Origin: an uncultured Sulfitobacter sp.
GTDB taxonomy: Bacteria > Pseudomonadota > Alphaproteobacteria > Rhodobacterales > Rhodobacteraceae
Length of the DNA: 64,000 nucleotides
Direction of reading: 5' to 3'
Assembly (NCBI RefSeq): GCF_947502895.1
Contig: NZ_CANNBM010000006.1
Location: forward strand, 62,001-126,000
Within the stretch, counting starts at the first letter, position 1, and each line of letters starts with the position of its first letter. The notes beneath the pieces were generated by a model. The model searched no databases. It was not told where the DNA came from and saw only the letters and a program-made list of their open reading frames with translations. The translations under genes and the position numbers were made by a program. Shown here in pieces: positions 1-8,339 of this stretch.

Positions 1-171
1 GGTCACACCATCGCCGATCAGCCAGCCCGCGACCGACGACAACAGGTAGGCAAAACCGATCAGCAGGGCCAGTGCACCGCCCACACCTGTGAGAAACACC
101 CGTCTGAAGCGCGGGTCCCCCAACTGGCCGAGGGCCATGCCGAAGGCAGAGAAGATCATGCTCAGAGCCAT
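1..171 (-). CDS. EI24/CysZ-like membrane protein, N-terminal part (runs off the left edge)
   Basis: Only the first 57 codons are in the window. The start ATG is at 171-169 and the frame stays open to base 1. The visible part has a short hydrophobic start, the segment GQLGDPRFRRV, then a long transmembrane helix (about residues 32-52). This order, a Q-L-G-D-P-R-F motif followed by a membrane helix, matches the N-terminus of EI24-domain (CysZ/DUF540) inner-membrane proteins as I know them. CysZ itself moves sulfate, but the wider EI24 family is of uncertain function, so I give no substrate. The start overlaps the stop of the upstream nitroreductase gene by 10 bp (shared ATGGCTCTGA), which suggests translational coupling as the last visible gene of the operon. 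Confidence 0.6.
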   Translation of the reverse strand, partial: MALSMIFSAFGMALGQLGDPRFRRVFLTGVGGALALLIGFAYLLSSVAGWLIGDGVT

Positions 172-734
172 GTAATAAGGTTCTCCAGCTGCGGGCGTGG
201 GCGTTCGGGCGGTGCGCTTGTTTCCGTCCCGATGTGGATGATACCTGCAATCCGTTCATGCGGGGCCAGATCGAAACCCTGCTGCATGAACGTCCGGTCA
301 TGGCTGGCCCATCCGCTGAGCCAGTTGGCCCCCCAGCCAGCAGCCAGTGCGGCGTTCACCAGCGCGACGCAAACGGCGCCCGCTGAATACGTCTGTTCCA
401 GCACAGGGATTTTTGCCGATGGTTTCTGCACCTCGATCACGGCAACAGCCAGATGGCCTTGATCAAACTGCGCGCGGCCTTTTGCGACCTGTTCGGGGTC
501 CAACGCCAAAGCTTCGCCGCGTTGTTGGGCGAGGGTGGCAAGAGGCGGCATGGCGGCAGCGTTGATAATAATAAACCGCCACGGCTCAAGCTTGCCATGA
601 TCAGGGGTGCGCGCGGCGGCAGTGAGCAGCTGCATCAGTGTCGCATGATCGGGCACTGGCGTTGTCAGTGTCTTTGCGGGCCGCGAGCGGCGTGTCAGCA
701 GGAAATCAAGGGCGGCAGGGTTGGGCGTGGGCAT
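162..734 (-). CDS. Nitroreductase family protein (YdjA-like)
   Basis: A 190-residue protein with the compact nitroreductase/FMN oxidoreductase fold. Near the N-terminus it has a TRRS motif (residues 14-17) that normally binds FMN phosphate. An A-R-T-P-D-H segment (about 41-46) and a P-W-R-F segment follow, as in YdjA-type single-domain members. The C-terminal third carries G-W-G-A-N-W-L-S-G-W, a common signature of the family. The expected role is FMN-dependent NAD(P)H oxidation with an unknown electron acceptor in the cytoplasm. It starts 5 bp after the deacetylase gene and overlaps the next gene by 10 bp, so it is the middle of a minus-strand operon. The substrate cannot be predicted. Confidence 0.85.
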   Translation of the reverse strand: MPTPNPAALDFLLTRRSRPAKTLTTPVPDHATLMQLLTAAARTPDHGKLEPWRFIIINAAAMPPLATLAQQRGEALALDPEQVAKGRAQFDQGHLAVAVIEVQKPSAKIPVLEQTYSAGAVCVALVNAALAAGWGANWLSGWASHDRTFMQQGFDLAPHERIAGIIHIGTETSAPPERPRPQLENLITWL

Positions 735-739
735 GGTGT

Positions 740-1846
740 TTACAGTCCTAGTTCTTTGGCCAAGTCGTCTATTACCTCTTTGTGGAAGGCTGTGACGCGG
801 GGGTTGGGCTGGCGTATTGTAAGGGTCTCGTGCAGCGGATCCGGTGCGCGGATGTCCGAGCCGCTCAGCGCCTCCATCACAGCATGACCGCAGAAGGGGA
901 CGTAGACTTCGGAATAGCCGCCCTCATGCACCACGACCATTTTGCCGTTACAAAGGCGGACGGCAGTCTGTTTGATGCGGGCGGTCATATCGCCGAAGGT
1001 CTGCGCCATCGCCAGCATGGAGCCAAGCGGATCGGGTGCTGCGCAATCATAACCGCAGGCGACGATGATGACATCGGGGGCAAACGCCTCTATCTGCGGG
1101 ATCACGACCGTGTCGAGGGCGTGCAGATAGCTCTCGTGCCCTGTGCCGGGGGGGAGTGGCAGATTGAGGTTGAACCCTACGCCAGCGCCAGTGCCACGAT
1201 CATGCAGTGCGCCTTTCGTCGGGGGATAGTTGCCCTCTTGGTGCAGGGATATGGTCAGCACATCGTCGCGGCCGTAAAAGGCGGCTTCGGTACCGTTGCC
1301 GTGATGCACATCCCAGTCCAGCACAACCGCGCGCTTTATGGTGCCTTCGGCCAAAGCGGCCTCGACCGCGATGGCAATATTAGCCAACAGGCAGAACCCC
1401 ATCGGCGTGTCAGGTTCACAGTGATGGCCGGGCGGGCGCGAGAGGGAATAGGCGTTTTCCAGATCACCCGTAGCGACAGCGCGGACAGCTGCGGTGGCCA
1501 GCCCTGCCGAGAGGGCCGCTATCTCGTATCCGTCTTTGGCAAAGGGGGCGTGGTGACCCAATTCACCGCCACCTGCATCCGAAGCGGCCTTGAACCGATC
1601 AAGGTAGCTGGCAGGGTGAACCCGCAGCAATTCGTCTCGCGTGGCGGCGGGTGCGCTGCGCATATCCAGTTCGGCAGACAGACCTGTGACATCCATCAGG
1701 TTCTTGAAACGTCGTTTTGTTTCAGCACTTTCCGGTAGGCCACCTGCTGCCAGAGGCTGCACCAGACCACCCAGCGGCAGAGTAGAGGCATAGTTGCCGC
1801 CTGCGTGCCAGAATGTGCGTTCATCCCAGAAAAAACCTGTGGTCAT
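740..1846 (-). CDS. Class II histone deacetylase family protein / acetylpolyamine amidohydrolase-like
   Basis: A 368-residue zinc hydrolase of the arginase/deacetylase superfamily. The hallmark RPPGHH is at residues 137-142 and the metal-binding DWDVHHGNGT at 177-186. A further Asp lies in CGYDCAAPDPLG, and EGGY near the C-terminus supplies the usual transition-state Tyr. Bacterial members remove acetyl groups from polyamines, small amides or proteins; the real substrate is unknown here. I chose the ATG at 1846 because GGAGG lies just upstream and the longer open frame has no family similarity. A 215-bp gap separates it from the isochorismatase-like gene upstream, and the nitroreductase follows after 5 bp, so it probably leads its own unit. 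Confidence 0.9.
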   Translation of the reverse strand: MTTGFFWDERTFWHAGGNYASTLPLGGLVQPLAAGGLPESAETKRRFKNLMDVTGLSAELDMRSAPAATRDELLRVHPASYLDRFKAASDAGGGELGHHAPFAKDGYEIAALSAGLATAAVRAVATGDLENAYSLSRPPGHHCEPDTPMGFCLLANIAIAVEAALAEGTIKRAVVLDWDVHHGNGTEAAFYGRDDVLTISLHQEGNYPPTKGALHDRGTGAGVGFNLNLPLPPGTGHESYLHALDTVVIPQIEAFAPDVIIVACGYDCAAPDPLGSMLAMAQTFGDMTARIKQTAVRLCNGKMVVVHEGGYSEVYVPFCGHAVMEALSGSDIRAPDPLHETLTIRQPNPRVTAFHKEVIDDLAKELGL

Positions 1847-2061
1847 ATTTGCCTCCTCGTGCTGTGGCTGAGGGTGGCAAAGGGCGTGGAGAATGTCCAC
1901 GGCTATGCGGCCTCGTTTGTGGGTGCCTGTACGCCTTGCGTCATACATGGTCAGGCCGCCCGCTGCATCATGGGGCTATTTGGGGGGCGGTTTCTAGTTC
2001 AGGACGCGCACAAGAGATGTGCGGAACGTGTTATCTGGTGTTTGGCCCTCGTTTCAGGGCT
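1847..2061. other. Intergenic region, 215 bp
   Basis: No convincing gene or RNA is seen here. Right after the stop of the isochorismatase-like gene, on the minus strand, a weak 5-bp hairpin (GCCCT...AGGGC, near 2043-2060) lacks a T-tract. The rest presumably holds the promoter of the deacetylase-nitroreductase-EI24 genes. Confidence 0.4.
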
Positions 2062-2682
2062 TCAGAGCGCTTGCATGGCTGCAATAGCTTGGGCGCGTGT
2101 TACGCGTGCGCCAGTTTGCAGGTATTCCATGGCCTTCAACGCAGCCTCGTGCGCGTCTAGCGAGGAGCCTGCAACGCAGTCTTCTAGCACGCGGCAGAAA
2201 TAGTCGTGTTGGTGTCCATCAACGAAAGTATAATGCACACACACATCGGTGAGCCCACCTGTCAGCAGCAGAGTATCAACCTTCAACCCTTTGAGAAGTA
2301 TTTCAAAATCAGTGCCGAAGAAAGCGGAATAGCGGCGTTTCCGGATCAGATAATCATTCGGCAGAAAGCCCATTTCCTCTACGGCGATGTCAGTTTTCGG
2401 GTTGTCCTCAAGACAGTGGATGTCCTCATCCCCGTCAAGCTCGCGACCGAAATCTACCAGATCGGGACGGTGGACCTCTTGGATGAAGATCACCGGAATA
2501 TCCGCGGCACGGGCGGCATCAATGGCCCCGCGTGTGGCCAACATTCTGTCGCGGTATCCAGCCATGTTATCGATCGAGCGGACGGCGCTGTCGTCGATGA
2601 ATGTGCTGGCCTGAATGTCGATCACAATCAGCGCGGCGCGTCCTTCGATCAGTGCGCGTGAGGGGCGGTTCTGGTTTGCCAT
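2062..2682 (-). CDS. Isochorismatase-family cysteine hydrolase
   Basis: A 206-residue member of the isochorismatase-like cysteine hydrolase family, which includes nicotinamidase, biuret hydrolase and ureidoacrylate hydrolase. The three catalytic positions are present: Asp in V-I-D-I-Q near the N-terminus, Lys in the RKRRYSAFFGT segment, and Cys in GGLTDVCVHYT. The start at 2682 has a GGAG motif about 8 bases upstream; an upstream extension of 19 codons is possible but looks non-coding. Substrate specificity cannot be read from sequence. An amidase role next to a deacetylase and an oxidoreductase suggests a small nitrogen-compound catabolic unit, but that is inference. Confidence 0.85.
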   Translation of the reverse strand: MANQNRPSRALIEGRAALIVIDIQASTFIDDSAVRSIDNMAGYRDRMLATRGAIDAARAADIPVIFIQEVHRPDLVDFGRELDGDEDIHCLEDNPKTDIAVEEMGFLPNDYLIRKRRYSAFFGTDFEILLKGLKVDTLLLTGGLTDVCVHYTFVDGHQHDYFCRVLEDCVAGSSLDAHEAALKAMEYLQTGARVTRAQAIAAMQAL

Positions 2683-2777
2683 TGAGGGGCTCCATGATCT
2701 GCAAAAAGGTGTGTCACCCTGCGTACACCCCCAGTGCACCCCCTGTACACCGTCTGGTGCAAAAGATGCGGCCCCGC

Positions 2778-4805
2778 CTAGATGATTTCTATTGCGTCGA
2801 GGACGCCTTGTGCATCGTCCAGAAACACGATGGACAAACGCTGGTCGGTGTTTGTCACGGTGTCGGTATAGCTGATCGAAAGCAGCCCTGCCGAGACCTC
2901 GGCGGAGGCCGCATCAAAGACAGCGTTGCCGGTGTTGTAAAACCGCAGGCTGTCGCCTTCGCCTGTATTAAAGTCGTCGATGGTTGCATCGGTGGCGCTG
3001 CGGGTAAATTCAAACACATCCGCGCCTGCACCGCCTGATATCATATCGAGACCCGCGCCGCCGAAGATCGTATCATCACCACCGCCGCCATGGATTACTT
3101 CGTTCGCGTCCGAGCCCCAGACAAGATCATCGCCTTCGCCCGCTTCGATTTCTATCTGAAGGCCTGCAAGGCTGTAATCGGGGCTGGTAAGATCGATAAT
3201 GTCGTCGCCGTCAAAAGCCTCGATGCGCTCAACCCCTGCAAAACGTGCAGTGCTTGCCTTGCCCGTACTGTCGGTCAGCAGCCTCGCGCTTGCGTTGAAG
3301 TCGGAGAACGCATCGTGGAGAAAGAAGGCCTCGTTGCCGCTGCCCAACTGGATGGTATCAATGCCAGCACCTGCATGGCTGACCGCTTCGAGCTTTGTAT
3401 AGCCTTCGATGCTGACGCGCATCTGGGTGCCTGTTTGTGTGCTGCTGCTGACGTTAAAGGCCATGTAGCCCGCCGCATGCTGTGTTTGACCACTGAGGAT
3501 CATCACATCGTCACCGAGATCTGCGCCGATCAGATCGGCACCGCCACCGCTGTCCAATGTATCGTTGCCTGCGGCCCCGATCAGGACGTCGTCACCCTCC
3601 CAACCATAGAGGTGATCGGCTGCGGCTGTGCCGCGCAGAATGTCGTCTTGTGGCCCGCCGAGGGGTTCTGTGGAGCTGAGAATGCGGCCTGCGGGTGTCG
3701 GGGTGTCGGCATCATTGCCCCAGGCAATGGCAAGGGAGCCACCTGAGAGGACGGCCACTTCTGGCGCGTTGGCCCCAGGTGTATCGCCATAATCTATGCG
3801 AAAGACGTTTCCATCGCGGGTGCCGTCCGCGTTGAACCGCTGGCCAAGTACCTGGTAGTTCGCGCTGTCGCCGATGGTATCCCAGACGGGACGTGCATCA
3901 ACCACAGCGATAAACCCGCCCGAAGGCAGCGCGGCCAGACTGCCGCCTGAAATGCTGCCTGTCTCAAACGTGTCGGATACATCGGCGCGCAACGTACCAT
4001 CGGCGTTGAAAATCTTGATCCCTTGGGTGCTGGACGCAGCAAAGCCGCCATTGGCCAGACTGACAATATCAGCCGAGGCCGTTTCGCCGGGCTGAAAGGT
4101 GAAAAGATCGCGCTCGGAAGTGACAGCGCTGAAGCTGGCATCGACGATTATGCTGGTGATTTTACCACCCTCGCCGATTGGGCTGCTTTCCCAAGCCACG
4201 ACCATGTTACCACCGCTCAGCGCGGCAATGGTGGGGAAGTTTTGGTCGTTGATGGTTGTTGTATTGATCTGGGTACGGGCGCTGCCGATGGTGCCATCTG
4301 CGGCGACGCGCTGGCCGAAGATACCTGCACCGTCGCCGTCATCATAGGGCGCCCACCGCTCGTGCGCCCACCATGCTACGCTATAGCTCCCGTTGGCGAG
4401 GGCGGCGACAACGGGTTCACGGCCATAGCCGTGGAAGGTTTCGGATAGCACCGCCCCCTGTGGGGTAATAACGGCAGTAACTGCGCCGTAAGCATCGAAC
4501 TTGTTGGGCAAACGGCCATCATAGGTCGCGTGCCATCCCACCGCGACATTGCCATTCGACAGCAGGGTCGCATCATTGAATATCTGGCGGCCCAGTGTGT
4601 CGGGGCTAATCTCGAAAAACGGGACGCGGGTGGTGCCATCGGCGTTGAGGATGGTGGCTGCTGCGGCAAATGTGTTGCCTGACTGCATCGTGCTGGCGAC
4701 GAAAAATCCGCCGTCCTGCAGCGCCGTAATGCGCGGATGGTCTACACCTGTTTCATCAGTGTCGAGGTTGGAGAGGTCAAAATCAAAGAAAACGGGCGTT
4801 TGCAT
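2778..4805 (-). CDS. RTX-type calcium-binding secreted protein
   Basis: A 675-residue acidic protein without a classical signal peptide. Residues 1 to about 380 hold a series of loosely repeated blades of the type 'A-L-x-x-G-G-F-x-V-x-W ... F-N-A-D-G-T', which would suit a beta-propeller-like or beta-sheet repeat domain. Two clusters of glycine/aspartate-rich RTX nonapeptides follow, at about residues 383-440 (GWEGDDVL, GAAGNDTL) and 555-605 (GGGGDDTIFGGAGLD). Such repeats bind Ca2+ after export by a type I system recognising the C-terminus. No HlyB/HlyD/TolC-like genes are nearby, so export would use a system encoded elsewhere. No toxin or enzyme domain is recognisable. It lies 63 bp downstream of trpS but is probably transcribed independently. 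Confidence 0.85.
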   Translation of the reverse strand: MQTPVFFDFDLSNLDTDETGVDHPRITALQDGGFFVASTMQSGNTFAAAATILNADGTTRVPFFEISPDTLGRQIFNDATLLSNGNVAVGWHATYDGRLPNKFDAYGAVTAVITPQGAVLSETFHGYGREPVVAALANGSYSVAWWAHERWAPYDDGDGAGIFGQRVAADGTIGSARTQINTTTINDQNFPTIAALSGGNMVVAWESSPIGEGGKITSIIVDASFSAVTSERDLFTFQPGETASADIVSLANGGFAASSTQGIKIFNADGTLRADVSDTFETGSISGGSLAALPSGGFIAVVDARPVWDTIGDSANYQVLGQRFNADGTRDGNVFRIDYGDTPGANAPEVAVLSGGSLAIAWGNDADTPTPAGRILSSTEPLGGPQDDILRGTAAADHLYGWEGDDVLIGAAGNDTLDSGGGADLIGADLGDDVMILSGQTQHAAGYMAFNVSSSTQTGTQMRVSIEGYTKLEAVSHAGAGIDTIQLGSGNEAFFLHDAFSDFNASARLLTDSTGKASTARFAGVERIEAFDGDDIIDLTSPDYSLAGLQIEIEAGEGDDLVWGSDANEVIHGGGGDDTIFGGAGLDMISGGAGADVFEFTRSATDATIDDFNTGEGDSLRFYNTGNAVFDAASAEVSAGLLSISYTDTVTNTDQRLSIVFLDDAQGVLDAIEII

Positions 4806-4868
4806 GATAGTCCATTGGCTGAGCGTTTAGCCTACCCTGCCTTATCGATCACCATAGCGATAGGGGAA

Positions 4869-5891
4869 TTACCCGACCATCCCCACGATTTCATAGGTCT
4901 TTTTCAGGATCGGCTCGGTAATCTCGCGGGCTTGTAGTGCGCCTTTGGCCAGCAGGCGGTCGATCTCGGCGGTGTCGTCCATCAGGCGGGCCATTTCGCC
5001 CGATATGGGGGCGAGTTTGTCTACTGCCAATTCGACCAGCGCGGGTTTGAAGGTGCCGAATTGCTGGCCACCTACATCTGCGAGCACCTGCTCGACGGTT
5101 AGGCCGCTGAGGCCTGCGTAGATATTGACCAGATTGCGCGCCTCAGGGCGGTCTTTGAGGCCTTCGACCTCTGAGGGCAGGGCATCCGGGTCGGTTTTGG
5201 CCTTGCGAATTTTCTTGGCGATCGTGTCGGCATCATCGGTCATGTTGATGCGGCTGGCGTCGGACGGATCGGATTTGGACATCTTTTTGGAGCCGTCGCG
5301 CAGGGACATCACGCGGGTAGCGGCACCTTCGATCACAGGCTCGACCAGCGGAAAGAAATCAACGCCGTAGTCGTGGTTGAATTTGGCGGCGATATCGCGG
5401 GTCAGCTCGAGGTGCTGCTTTTGGTCCTCGCCTACGGGGACGTGGGTGGCGTGGTAGACCATGATATCGGCAGCCATCAGCGCAGGATAGCCGAACAGGC
5501 CAAGCGATGCGGCCTCGGCGTTTTTGCCGGATTTGTCTTTCCACTGGGTCATGCGGCCCATCCAGCCCATGCGCGCCACGCAGTTAAAGATCCAGCCCAA
5601 CTGCGCATGCTCGGGCACTTGGGACTGGTTGATGAGGATGGATTTCTCGGGCGAGATACCGGACGCGATGAAACCTGCCGCCAGCTCGCGGGTGTTGTGG
5701 CGCAGGGTGGCGGGGTCCAGCAGCTTGGCGGTGATGGCGTGAAGATCGACCATGCAATAGACGGTCTGGAAGTCGCCTTGGTTTTGCATGTCCACGAACC
5801 GCTTGATCGCACCGAGATAATTCCCCAGCGTGAGGCCGCCCGAGGGCTGGATGCCAGAGAAAACGCGGGGGGTGAATGTGGTTTCGGTCAT
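4869..5891 (-). CDS. trpS: Tryptophanyl-tRNA synthetase
   Basis: A 340-residue class I aminoacyl-tRNA synthetase that charges tRNA-Trp. The HIGH-type signature is in PSGGLTLGNYLG (about residues 16-27), and the catalytic loop KKMSKSDPS lies in the second half after the long Rossmann-fold region. Length matches bacterial TrpRS. I chose the ATG at 5891 because the protein then begins MTETTFTPRVFSGIQPSG, the normal distance to the HIGH motif; the open frame upstream runs into the divergent rhomboid-like gene. The 89-bp divergent intergenic region should hold promoters for both genes. Confidence 0.97.
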   Translation of the reverse strand: MTETTFTPRVFSGIQPSGGLTLGNYLGAIKRFVDMQNQGDFQTVYCMVDLHAITAKLLDPATLRHNTRELAAGFIASGISPEKSILINQSQVPEHAQLGWIFNCVARMGWMGRMTQWKDKSGKNAEAASLGLFGYPALMAADIMVYHATHVPVGEDQKQHLELTRDIAAKFNHDYGVDFFPLVEPVIEGAATRVMSLRDGSKKMSKSDPSDASRINMTDDADTIAKKIRKAKTDPDALPSEVEGLKDRPEARNLVNIYAGLSGLTVEQVLADVGGQQFGTFKPALVELAVDKLAPISGEMARLMDDTAEIDRLLAKGALQAREITEPILKKTYEIVGMVG

Positions 5892-5980
5892 GGAATGCTC
5901 CGCTTGGGGCTGGATATGCTGTCGCGATGGGCTTACCCATGGCGCCACGTCCCGTCAACCGAACCCATGAGAGCATCTGC

Positions 5981-6676
5981 ATGTCTGATCAGACCGAGCC
6001 TGAATTTGAATCGCCTTTTAACGCCATTCCCTTTGTCGTTATTGCCTTGTTTGTCATCATGGCGGGCATCGAGCTGGTGTTGACGGCTGGCGAGGCGGGG
6101 CTGATTGGCGGGCCGCAGGCTATTGGCTGGCGGCTGGGGCTGGTGCGCGACTGGGGCTTTGCAGGCAATTATGTGGATGCGATGCTGGCGCAGGGGTATT
6201 TCCCGCCCGAACATATGGCGCGGTTCCTCACTTATCCTTTTATCCATCTGAGCTTCACCCACGCGCTGATCGCGATCGTGCTGATGCTGGCGCTGGGCAA
6301 AATGGCGGCCGAGGTGATGGGCCAGTTTGCCATGCTGGCGCTGTTTGTGCTGTCGGGCATCGGCGGGGCGCTGGTCTATGCGCTGCTGCTGGATGATCGG
6401 GTGTGGCTGGTGGGGGCTTACCCTTCGGTCTACGGATTGATCGGCGGATACAGCTTTTTGATGTGGCGCAGGCTGGCGGCCACAGGTGGCCAGCAGATGC
6501 AGGCCTTTACCCTGATCGGGATGCTGATGGGTCTACAGCTGATCTGGAGCCTTTTTGCCTCGGTGGGCTATGGTTGGGTGGCGGAGCTGTCCGGCTTTTT
6601 CTGCGGCTTTTTGCTGTGTTTTATCTGTGCACCCGGCGAATGGGCGCGGATATTACAAAAGCTGCGGCAGCGGTAG
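5981..6676 (+). CDS. Rhomboid-like membrane protein lacking the catalytic dyad (pseudorhomboid)
   Basis: A 231-residue protein with about six membrane helices and the general rhomboid layout. The helix-2 histidines are kept in FIHLSFTH (His89, His94). The active-site serine motif G-x-S-G is replaced by GAYPSVYGL (145-153), which puts Tyr147 where the nucleophilic Ser should be. The helix-6 His is Glu202 in WVAELSGF. The oxyanion Asn after the helix-2 histidine is also absent. It should therefore not be a protease; related inactive rhomboids bind membrane clients. I recall the same G-Y-P pattern in other Rhodobacteraceae, so this looks like a conserved inactive family rather than a decayed gene. 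The start at 5981 was chosen for similarity; longer starts read into the trpS promoter. Confidence 0.8.
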   Translation: MSDQTEPEFESPFNAIPFVVIALFVIMAGIELVLTAGEAGLIGGPQAIGWRLGLVRDWGFAGNYVDAMLAQGYFPPEHMARFLTYPFIHLSFTHALIAIVLMLALGKMAAEVMGQFAMLALFVLSGIGGALVYALLLDDRVWLVGAYPSVYGLIGGYSFLMWRRLAATGGQQMQAFTLIGMLMGLQLIWSLFASVGYGWVAELSGFFCGFLLCFICAPGEWARILQKLRQR

Positions 6677-8224
6677 TTAGCTGCCACCGCGCCGCAAGGC
6701 TGATTTGAACTCGGACAATTTGAACGCGCCCAATGCTTGACCCGCGCCGAAATAGGCCACTGCCCCAATGCCCAGCAGGATCGTAAGACCCAGCGCGCGC
6801 CACCATGGCACAGCCATCAGCGTGCTGAGCTGGATATTGAAGAACCACAGCGCCACACCCATCACGAGGCTGGCCGCGATAATGCGCCAGATGCGGCGGC
6901 GAAAGCGTGCATCGACCTTTGCCGCATCTCCAAAACCCCGCGCCCCGAGCGCCAGCAGGGCATACATGGCCCAGCCTGCCACCGTGGCGGCAATCGCAGG
7001 GGCAAGCCAGCCTACATAGGGCGACAGCCCCACGGCAAGTGCGGCATTTACCACCATCGCAACAAGCGCAAAGTAGAACGGACGCCGCGTGTCTTCGCGT
7101 GCAAAATAGAGCGGCTGGATGATCTTTTGCAGCACAAAAGCGGGCAGGCCGAGGCCATAGATCATGACGGCGGTGGCGATAGCGGCACTGTCGTCTGTGC
7201 CGGATGCGCCACGCTCGAACAATACCGATACCAGCGTTAGCGGGATCACGATCAGCGCCACAGCAGAGGGGATGGTGAGCGCGAGCGATATTTCGGCGGC
7301 GCGGCTGAGGGCAGTTTGCGCGCCTGCATCATCGCCTGCGCGCAGACGGCGTGACAGATCGGGCAGCAGTACGATGCCCACGGCAATACCCACCACGCCC
7401 AGCGGCAGCTGGTACAAACGGTCCGCCGCGAACAGCCAGCTAACTGCATTTTCATATTGCGAGGCGACGAGCTGACCCACCACCAGATTGATCTGCATCA
7501 CCCCCGAAGCAAGGGCCGCTGGCAGGGCAATGACGACCAGATCGCGCATGTCGCGGTTCCAGCGGGGGCGTTTGGGACGCAAGGAAAACCCTGCCTGCGC
7601 CGCCGCGCGCCATGTGAGTGTCAGTTGTGCCACCCCTGCCAGCGGGATCGCCCAGATCAGCCAGTTGATCGCATCGCCGTCCGTTAATGCGCCAAGCGTC
7701 AATGCGCCGATAACGAAGATGTTGAGCAGGACAGGCGCGGCGGCGGCCACGGCAAAGCGGCCTGTGGCGTTCAGGATGCCCGAGAATAGCGCCGAAAGGG
7801 ACATAAACAGGATATAGGGAAAGACGATGCGGCCAAAGCCGACCGTCAGGTCAAAGCGGCCATCCTCGGAGAAACCCTCGGCGGTGGCCCAGACCAAGGC
7901 AGGCATGAACACCATACCAAGCCCGGTGAGCAGGGTGACGATAAAGAACAGGCCCGAAAAAGCGTTTTGGGCAAAGGCGGCTGCATCTTCGCCGCCCTCA
8001 AGGCGTTTTGCAAACATTGGCACGAAGGCTGCGTTGAACGCGCCTTCGGCAAAAAAGCGACGGAACATGTTGGGCAGGCGAAACGCGGCCACAAAGGCAT
8101 CCATCAGCGGCCCTGGCCCGATGAGTGACAGGATCATGACCTCGCGTATGAACCCCAGAACGCGGCTGAGCAGGGTCCAGACCCCTACGGTGAAAAAGCT
8201 GGACATCAGGCGGATGGGTTTCAT
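6677..8224 (-). CDS. murJ: Lipid II flippase MurJ
   Basis: A 515-residue polytopic membrane protein of the MOP/MVF family that flips lipid II for peptidoglycan synthesis. The N-terminus has the diagnostic order S-S-F-F-T-V-G-x-x-T-L-L-S-R-V-L-G-F followed by R-E and A-F-R-L-P-N-M-F-R-R-F-F-A-E-G-A-F-N-A-A-F-V-P. About 14 hydrophobic segments follow. The stop is directly next to the stop of the rhomboid-like gene on the other strand (no gap), so the two are convergent. The ATG at 8224 was chosen because the protein begins exactly at the family start; the open frame continues upstream with low-complexity, clearly non-coding sequence. An alternative start is Met7. Confidence 0.96.
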   Translation of the reverse strand: MKPIRLMSSFFTVGVWTLLSRVLGFIREVMILSLIGPGPLMDAFVAAFRLPNMFRRFFAEGAFNAAFVPMFAKRLEGGEDAAAFAQNAFSGLFFIVTLLTGLGMVFMPALVWATAEGFSEDGRFDLTVGFGRIVFPYILFMSLSALFSGILNATGRFAVAAAAPVLLNIFVIGALTLGALTDGDAINWLIWAIPLAGVAQLTLTWRAAAQAGFSLRPKRPRWNRDMRDLVVIALPAALASGVMQINLVVGQLVASQYENAVSWLFAADRLYQLPLGVVGIAVGIVLLPDLSRRLRAGDDAGAQTALSRAAEISLALTIPSAVALIVIPLTLVSVLFERGASGTDDSAAIATAVMIYGLGLPAFVLQKIIQPLYFAREDTRRPFYFALVAMVVNAALAVGLSPYVGWLAPAIAATVAGWAMYALLALGARGFGDAAKVDARFRRRIWRIIAASLVMGVALWFFNIQLSTLMAVPWWRALGLTILLGIGAVAYFGAGQALGAFKLSEFKSALRRGGS

Positions 8225-8339
8225 GGGGCGGGCCTTTGGCGTTGCGCGTCTGTTATGGCCTAGCGATTGGGCGGCGGTGTTGCAATTGCCTTTTGTGGTG
8301 CTTGCGCGGGGTCGTGATATTGCCCACTGTGCGCCGGAT

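Noticed and set aside
7827..8339. Upstream extension of the bciA frame through murJ
   Set aside because: It is antisense to conserved murJ sequence, of low complexity and without family similarity.
8225..8339. PpsR-type TGT-N12-ACA site upstream of bciA
   Set aside because: I looked for one in the murJ-bciA intergenic region and saw no convincing match.
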